Positions 7,115 to 11,585 of a stretch of 11,585 nt of DNA are shown piece by piece. The notes under the pieces are model-generated. The model searched no databases and was not told the origin of the DNA. It saw nothing but the letters and a program-made list of their open reading frames with translations. The DNA comes from Acetobacteraceae bacterium (GTDB lineage: Bacteria; Pseudomonadota; Alphaproteobacteria; Acetobacterales; Acetobacteraceae). Position numbers and translations under genes: made by a program. Numbering within the stretch: the first letter of the stretch is position 1; every line of letters starts with the position of its first letter. The stretch lies in NCBI GenBank assembly GCA_027311485.1, contig DAICYU010000077.1:1-11585 (forward strand), given 5' to 3'.

Positions 7115-9220
7115 ATGTCGGGCAGCGTCAAGGCGCTCGGCAGTCAGCCAACGATCCTGGATCGGATACGCCGGGCATTCGGTCATCAGGACGTTCTGTT
7201 TGCAGCGGGAATGATCGCGCTCGTCGCAGTCCTGGTGCTGCCGATGCCGACCTGGATTGTCGACATTGGCCTCGCGACGTCGATCACGTTGTCGGTGCTG
7301 ATCCTTATGGTGGCGCTTTGGATCGACAAGCCGCTGGACTTTTCCAGCTTCCCGACGGTTCTGCTTGTCGTTACGCTGCTCCGGCTGGCGCTTGATCTGG
7401 CAACGACGCGGCTGATCCTGACCAACGGGCATCACGGCCTCGACGCCGCCGGCTCGGTGATCAACGGCTTTGCCAGCTTCATCGTCGGTGGTGATTTCGT
7501 CATCGGCGTCGTGGTCTTTGCCATCCTGATCGTCATCAATTTCATGGTTATCACCAAGGGTGCGGGCCGTATCGCCGAAGTTGCGGCACGGTTTTCACTC
7601 GATGCGATGCCTGGCAAGCAGATGGCGATCGATGCGGACCTGTCCGCGGGTATGATCACCGATGAAGTGGCGCGCAGTCGCCGCAAGGAGCTGGAGGAGG
7701 AGAGCTCGTTTTTCGGCGCCATGGATGGCGCATCGAAGTTCGTGCGCGGCGATGCCGTCGCGTCCATCATCATTACGTTGGTCAATGTTGCCGGCGGAAT
7801 CATTATTGGCACGCTGCGACATGGACTTGGCATCAACCAGGCGGCCACGTTTTATACAACCCTGACCATCGGTGATGGTATCGTTAGCCAGATTCCGGCG
7901 CTGATCGTCAGCCTAGGCGCCGGCATGCTGGTTTCGAAGGGATCGGGACGAGGCTCCACCGACCGGGCGTTCGTCGCGCAGCTTACCAGCCAAGCGAAGC
8001 CGTTGTTCCTGGCCGCCGGCATGGCCGGGCTGTTCGCTCTGCTGCCTGGCCTTCCGTTCCTTCCGTTCGCTGCGCTATCTGCGGCGTCCGCCAGTGCGGG
8101 CGTGCTGGTGCGCCAGGGGGATCAGCGGCGTAGCCAGGCTTCGAACGCCAAGAAGCTGAGCGAGTCCGGGGCGGATGGCCCGCGTGAGGAGCCGATCAAT
8201 GAGTTGATGCGTGTTGACGACATCAAGATCGAACTCGGCATGGGGCTGGTATCACTGACCTCGGCGGCTCAGGGCGGTGGCTTGACCGAGAAGATACGCA
8301 AGCTTCGCCGCTCGATCGCGCTGGACTACGGGTTCCTGCTGCCGGCGGTTCGGATCAAGGACAATCTCGAACTCGGAAATGGTGACTACTCATTGCAGAT
8401 ACTCGGCGTTGAGGTTGCGCACGAATCCATGGAGCTGGGGCGGCTGCTGGCCTTTTCGTCCAATGGACAGCCGCTGCAGATCGAGGGGCGCGACGCGCTG
8501 GAGCCGTCGTTTCGTATTCCTGCACGCTGGATCATGCCGGCCCAACAGCAGGACGCGGTTCAGCAGGGGTTGACGGTCGTTGACGTTGAAACGGTGCTGA
8601 CCACGCACCTGTCAGAAACCGTCAAAGCGCACATGAGCCAGCTTATGTCGTATGCAGCGACGCAAAAGCTGTTGGAGGGCCTTGGTCCGGACCACCAGAA
8701 GTTGGTGCAGGATCTTGTCCCCGCCTTGGTGCCGATGACAACCGTACAAAAAATTCTGGCCAATTTGCTGGCCGAGCGGATTTCGATTCGACATTTGACA
8801 TTGATTCTGGAGGCGATGCACGAGGCTGCTGGTTTCACGCGGAACGTTCGCCTGATGACGGAACATGTTCGCAGCCGGCTGGCGTTGCAGATCAGCCGAT
8901 CACTGCAAGGCGAGGATGGACTTATAGCCGTCATCCCATTGTCCCCCCAATGGGAGCGTGAGCTGAATGAGTCCATCATCGTTGACGGCGACCAGCGAAC
9001 GTTCGTCCTCGCCCCGTCGCGTACGCAGGAATTCGTCCAGACGGTTCGTGTGAAGCTGGCAGCCGCGACGTCGCGCGGCTCGTGGCCCGCAATCCTGACC
9101 AGTGCCGAGGCGCGTCCGTTTGTTCGAACCCTGGTGGAACGAATCAACCCGACGATCATGGTCATTTCGCACGCCGAAGTGCACCAGCGCAGTAAGCTGC
9201 GTACTGTCGATCAGATCTAG
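7115..9220 (+). CDS. flhA: flagellar export gate protein FlhA
   Basis: FlhA is the largest membrane part of the flagellar type III export gate. Its transmembrane half forms a ring that couples proton flow to export, and its cytoplasmic half forms a nonamer that docks chaperone-substrate complexes. The 701-residue product is of normal length. The N-terminal half (to about residue 330) is strongly hydrophobic with some eight predicted helices. It contains RLALDLATTRLIL (about 90-102) and the FHIPEP family region at 151-181, including RFSLDAMPGKQMAIDADL. GAMDGASKFVRGDA (about 201-214) and GDGIVSQIPAL (about 253-263) follow. The rest is the soluble export domain, ending in a Glu-Val-His-Gln-Arg-Ser-rich tail. 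The ATG at 7115 is 3 bp after fliQ. The gene ends with two in-frame stops, TAG TAG, at 9218-9223. Confidence 0.97.
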   Translation: MSGSVKALGSQPTILDRIRRAFGHQDVLFAAGMIALVAVLVLPMPTWIVDIGLATSITLSVLILMVALWIDKPLDFSSFPTVLLVVTLLRLALDLATTRLILTNGHHGLDAAGSVINGFASFIVGGDFVIGVVVFAILIVINFMVITKGAGRIAEVAARFSLDAMPGKQMAIDADLSAGMITDEVARSRRKELEEESSFFGAMDGASKFVRGDAVASIIITLVNVAGGIIIGTLRHGLGINQAATFYTTLTIGDGIVSQIPALIVSLGAGMLVSKGSGRGSTDRAFVAQLTSQAKPLFLAAGMAGLFALLPGLPFLPFAALSAASASAGVLVRQGDQRRSQASNAKKLSESGADGPREEPINELMRVDDIKIELGMGLVSLTSAAQGGGLTEKIRKLRRSIALDYGFLLPAVRIKDNLELGNGDYSLQILGVEVAHESMELGRLLAFSSNGQPLQIEGRDALEPSFRIPARWIMPAQQQDAVQQGLTVVDVETVLTTHLSETVKAHMSQLMSYAATQKLLEGLGPDHQKLVQDLVPALVPMTTVQKILANLLAERISIRHLTLILEAMHEAAGFTRNVRLMTEHVRSRLALQISRSLQGEDGLIAVIPLSPQWERELNESIIVDGDQRTFVLAPSRTQEFVQTVRVKLAAATSRGSWPAILTSAEARPFVRTLVERINPTIMVISHAEVHQRSKLRTVDQI

Positions 9221-9227
9221 TAGCCGC

Positions 9228-9989
9228 ATGGCCGAATATGCGCTGTCGCAATGGCTATCGCTGGAGATCTACCAGGCGTTTCTGGTGTTTGTTCGTGTTG
9301 GCGCGGCATTTCTTCTGCTACCGGGCTTCGGCGAGCCGTCGGTCCCGGTGCGCATGCGGGTTCTGGCGGCCTTCGCCGTCGCCATCGCCATCGCCCCAGC
9401 GGTGGCTGGCATGCCGACGGCACTACCGAACAACATGTCGATGCTCGTCTCGGTCGTTGCCGAAGCCGTCAATGGCGCGCTGCTTGGCACCCTCAGCCGG
9501 ACGGTGATCTCCGGCGTGCTGATGGCAGGGCAGATCATCAGTCAGAACATCGCCCTGACAAACGTATTCGCAGCGGGATTGGCGATGGATGAGTCCGCCA
9601 CGATAGGCGCAGCCCTGTACGCCGGAATTCTCGCGATCCTGTTCGCCTCCCGCGGGCACTACATCATTCTGCGCTCTCTGGCGGACAGCTACAACCTGCT
9701 CCCGCCCGGCCATTTTCCGGCGGTGTCGGCCAGTGCGCGGGCCGTGGTTACCGCCGGCCTGCGATACTTTCGTTTGGGCGGGCAGCTCGCGCTGCCTTTC
9801 CTGCTGCTCAGCCTGATATTCAATGCCTCGCTGGCAGCCGTAAACCGCGCGATGCCTGGACTGCCGGTGTTCATGATCGCCAACCCGTTGATCGTCGTCC
9901 TGGGTCTGTATTTGCTGGCGGCTACGGTTCCCGGCCTGGTTATGGGTGGTATGGACGGCTGGTCCGACCTGTCATCACTGCTGCACTGA
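9228..9989 (+). CDS. fliR: flagellar export gate protein FliR
   Basis: FliR joins FliP and FliQ to form the helical export pore in the centre of the MS ring. The 253-residue product has about six hydrophobic segments. It also has the family's late conserved block, LPFLLLSLIFNASLAAVNRA (about 189-208) followed by MPGLPVFMIANPLIV, and the characteristic early FVRVGAAFLLLPGF (about 21-34). Length is typical (250-265). The frame is open back to 9102, but that part overlaps the end of flhA and encodes an Arg/Ser-rich stretch unlike FliR, so the ATG at 9228, 7 bp after flhA, is the start. It precedes flhB by 12 bp, a common fliR-flhB order; in some bacteria these two are fused. Confidence 0.96.
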   Translation: MAEYALSQWLSLEIYQAFLVFVRVGAAFLLLPGFGEPSVPVRMRVLAAFAVAIAIAPAVAGMPTALPNNMSMLVSVVAEAVNGALLGTLSRTVISGVLMAGQIISQNIALTNVFAAGLAMDESATIGAALYAGILAILFASRGHYIILRSLADSYNLLPPGHFPAVSASARAVVTAGLRYFRLGGQLALPFLLLSLIFNASLAAVNRAMPGLPVFMIANPLIVVLGLYLLAATVPGLVMGGMDGWSDLSSLLH

Positions 9990-10001
9990 GGTTTATGGCC
10001 G

Positions 10002-11072
10002 GTGGCTGAAAGCGAAACCGAAGCCGAAGATCGCACGCTTGATGCCTCGGCGCGGAAGCTGCAACAGGCCCGTGAGCAGGGCGATGTGCCAGTTTCCCGC
10101 GAAGGGCCGGCGGCGGGCGTCCACCTCGCGGCGTTGGTAGCAGTCCTGCTGACCGCGGGCGTCACCGCAAGCCGCGTCGGCGACATCCTGATGCCGATGA
10201 TCGATCAGCCCGATGAACTGCTGAATGTCACATCCGATGGCTGGCAGCAGGCAGGCTTCGCAGTGCTCAAGGCTGTCGGGATTGCGGTGGCGCCGTTCTT
10301 CATCCTGCTGATGGCGGGGGCCATGCTGCCGTATGTGCTGCAAGGCTCGATCACAATCGCCCCCGAGCGGCTAGGGTTCAAGGCTTCGCACCTGTCGCCG
10401 GCGGAGGGACTGAAACGGCTGTTCAGTACCCGGTCGCTATTCGAATTCGGTAAGAGCCTGGTGAAGGTCGCGGTCATTGCGATCACGTGCTTCCTGGTCG
10501 CGCGCCCGTTGTACCAGCAATCGGTCGGCTTGGTCGGGGCTGACGTGGCGCTGCTGCCGCGGCTGCTGCAGGAGGGGGTGACGAAGATATTGTTGGCCGC
10601 GACGCTTTGTGCGGTGGTGATCGCGGGCATCGATATCCCGTACCAGCATCTGACGTTCCACCGGCGCATGCGCATGAGTCGACAGGAAATGAAGGAGGAG
10701 ATGCGGTCGATTGAAGGTGACCCGCACATCAAGGCGCGGCTGAAGCGGTTGCGTCGCCAACGTGCTCGACGTCGGATGATGCAGGACGTCCCAAAAGCCA
10801 CAGTCGTGATCGCCAACCCGACGCATTTTGCTGTGGCACTGCGATATGAGCGCGGCAAAGATGCCGCGCCCATCGTGGTCGCAAAGGGCGTGGACCTGAT
10901 CGCCATTCGTATTAAAAAGGTTGCAGCTGAAAGCGGAGTTCCTGTTATGGAAAGCCCTCCGCTGGCCCGGGCGCTGCATGGATCGGTCGAAATTGGTGAA
11001 ATGATTCCCCATGAGCACTTTGAGGCGGTTGCGAAAATTATCGGCATCGTTTGGGCTCGCCGTCGAAAGTAA
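10002..11072 (+). CDS. flhB: flagellar export switch protein FlhB (GTG start)
   Basis: FlhB is the membrane export protein that switches substrate specificity from rod/hook to filament proteins when its cytoplasmic domain cleaves itself. The 356-residue product has a charged N-terminus (about 1-35), four hydrophobic segments (about 40-60, 90-115, 150-170, 190-212), a basic linker rich in Arg and Lys (about 216-265), and the intact autocleavage motif NPTH at residues 272-275, so cleavage between Asn272 and Pro273 is expected. The C-terminus is the typical compact FlhBC domain. Start: GTG at 10002, with GAGG at 9988-9991 ten bases upstream. An ATG at 9995 is out of frame and stops after four codons. 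It is the last gene of the flgB-to-flhB run. Confidence 0.96.
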   Translation: MAESETEAEDRTLDASARKLQQAREQGDVPVSREGPAAGVHLAALVAVLLTAGVTASRVGDILMPMIDQPDELLNVTSDGWQQAGFAVLKAVGIAVAPFFILLMAGAMLPYVLQGSITIAPERLGFKASHLSPAEGLKRLFSTRSLFEFGKSLVKVAVIAITCFLVARPLYQQSVGLVGADVALLPRLLQEGVTKILLAATLCAVVIAGIDIPYQHLTFHRRMRMSRQEMKEEMRSIEGDPHIKARLKRLRRQRARRRMMQDVPKATVVIANPTHFAVALRYERGKDAAPIVVAKGVDLIAIRIKKVAAESGVPVMESPPLARALHGSVEIGEMIPHEHFEAVAKIIGIVWARRRK

Positions 11073-11113
11073 GTTCGCGTGTCCGAAACGCTCCACTGGT
11101 GGCTCGACTCTGT

Positions 11114-11138
11114 CCCCAATCATAATTATTGGTTGGGG
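11114..11138. repeat. short inverted repeat between flhB and the MHYT gene
   Basis: CCCCAA at 11114-11119 is the reverse complement of TTGGGG at 11133-11138, with an AT-rich 13-base middle. An alternative pairing of CCAAT (11116-11120) with ATTGG (11128-11132) uses the same region. It lies 41 bp after the flhB stop. It may be an operator or a weak transcription stop; only two T residues follow, so terminator function is uncertain. Confidence 0.35.
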
Positions 11139-11161
11139 TTGGTGGTGCCGGCAGTTATAAA
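11133..11161 (+). promoter_or_regulatory. possible promoter of the MHYT gene
   Basis: TATAAA at 11156-11161 differs from the -10 consensus at one base and lies 17 bp after TTGGGG (11133-11138), which matches the first three bases of the -35 consensus. The spacing is ideal, and the predicted start would lie about 20 bases before the ATG at 11190. The -35 coincides with the right arm of the inverted repeat, so a protein bound there could block it. This is a pattern match only. Confidence 0.35.
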
Positions 11162-11189
11162 TGAAGCCAGCTTGAGCGAGAATTTTAAC

Positions 11190-11585
11190 ATGTTGCGGGT
11201 TATTGGGTGCATCGTACAGCTGCACGATCTGCGTCTGGTCACCCTTGCTGCCTGCATTTGCGTCCTGGCATCCGGCACGACCGCAAATCTCCTGTACCTG
11301 GTTCAGAACAATAGGGCCCGGATCAGGTGGTCCGGGCTCCTGACCACATCCATCGTATTCGGATGCGGTATATGGGCGCTGCACTTTGTTGCCATGCTTG
11401 CGTACATGCCCGGTGTGCCGGTGGCCTATGACGTGGCGACCACGCTGGCGTCGATCGCAGTGGCCGTGATCGGGACGTTCGCGGCGTTGCTGGCCTGGAC
11501 TTACTGCCCTGCTGAAACCGGTGGCTTTGTCATAGCAGGCTCACTGCTTGGCCTGACGATTAGCGCGATGCACTTCTGCGGCGTC
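11190..11585 (+). CDS. MHYT-domain integral membrane sensor, N-terminal part (runs off window)
   Basis: The frame from ATG 11190 is open to the window end (132 codons). It begins MLRVIGCIVQLHDLRLVTLA, closely resembling the usual N-terminus of bacterial MHYT proteins. Hydrophobic helices alternate with the family motif: GIWALHFVAMLAYMPGVPVAYD at about residues 58-79 holds the first motif, and GLTISAMHFCGV at the window edge holds the second. The MHYT domain is a membrane module proposed to bind a metal such as copper and to sense gases or redox state. In proteobacteria it is often followed by GGDEF and/or EAL domains that make or break cyclic-di-GMP; whether that holds here cannot be seen. 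A GTG at 11079 in the same frame would add 37 residues, but these are unlike the family. It follows flhB by 117 bp and probably has its own promoter. Confidence 0.88.
   Translation, partial: MLRVIGCIVQLHDLRLVTLAACICVLASGTTANLLYLVQNNRARIRWSGLLTTSIVFGCGIWALHFVAMLAYMPGVPVAYDVATTLASIAVAVIGTFAALLAWTYCPAETGGFVIAGSLLGLTISAMHFCGV

Noticed and set aside
9995..10009. Four-codon ATG frame (MAGG) overlapping the flhB start
   Set aside because: Too short to judge as a leader peptide and most likely chance; the GTG at 10002 with GAGG upstream explains flhB translation.
11079..11189. GTG-initiated N-terminal extension of the MHYT gene
   Set aside because: It contains the inverted repeat and candidate promoter, is AT-richer than the genes, and the family N-terminus begins at the ATG at 11190.

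Overview
The window is GC-rich and densely packed with bacterial flagellar genes. The gene content, a FliI/FlgB/FlgC/FliE/FliQ/FlhA/FliR/FlhB set lying beside TPR-glycosyltransferase proteins, together with the protein style suggests a motile alphaproteobacterium, perhaps of the Rhodospirillales/Acetobacterales. The taxonomic placement is inference and no marker gene is present to fix it.

Layout. Bases 1-109 may hold the tail of a rightward gene (weakly supported). A perfect 9-bp-stem hairpin at 133-155 follows. A leftward block occupies 166-5491: fliI (4094-5491), then two tandem paralogues, each an array of TPR repeats followed by a GT9-like glycosyltransferase domain (2058-4091 and 166-2046). 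The gaps between these three genes are 2 and 11 bp, so they are probably one transcript. A 147-bp divergent intergenic region (5492-5638) carries an AT-rich patch and small palindromes. It separates this block from a rightward run: flgB, flgC, fliE, fliQ, flhA, fliR, flhB (5639-11072), with gaps from a 4-bp overlap to 30 bp. After flhB a 117-bp gap contains an inverted repeat and a plausible promoter. A membrane sensor of the MHYT family then begins at 11190 and runs off the right edge.

How the genes fit together. FlgB, FlgC and FliE build the proximal rod and its junction to the MS ring. FliQ, FlhA, FliR and FlhB are four of the five integral membrane parts of the flagellar type III export gate (FliP is absent from this window), and FliI is the export ATPase. 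The two TPR-glycosyltransferase proteins sit where flagellin- or filament-modifying enzymes could act; by analogy with TPR-glycosyltransferases that O-glycosylate flagellin in Caulobacter, they are candidates for modifying an exported flagellar protein. The MHYT protein may belong to a cyclic-di-GMP enzyme that tunes motility, but its output domain lies outside the window.

Most of the window is recognisable flagellar machinery. The least explained parts are the paired TPR-glycosyltransferases linked to fliI, the divergent control region, and the inverted repeat overlapping the candidate MHYT promoter. I found no CRISPR array, insertion sequence, tRNA or rRNA.
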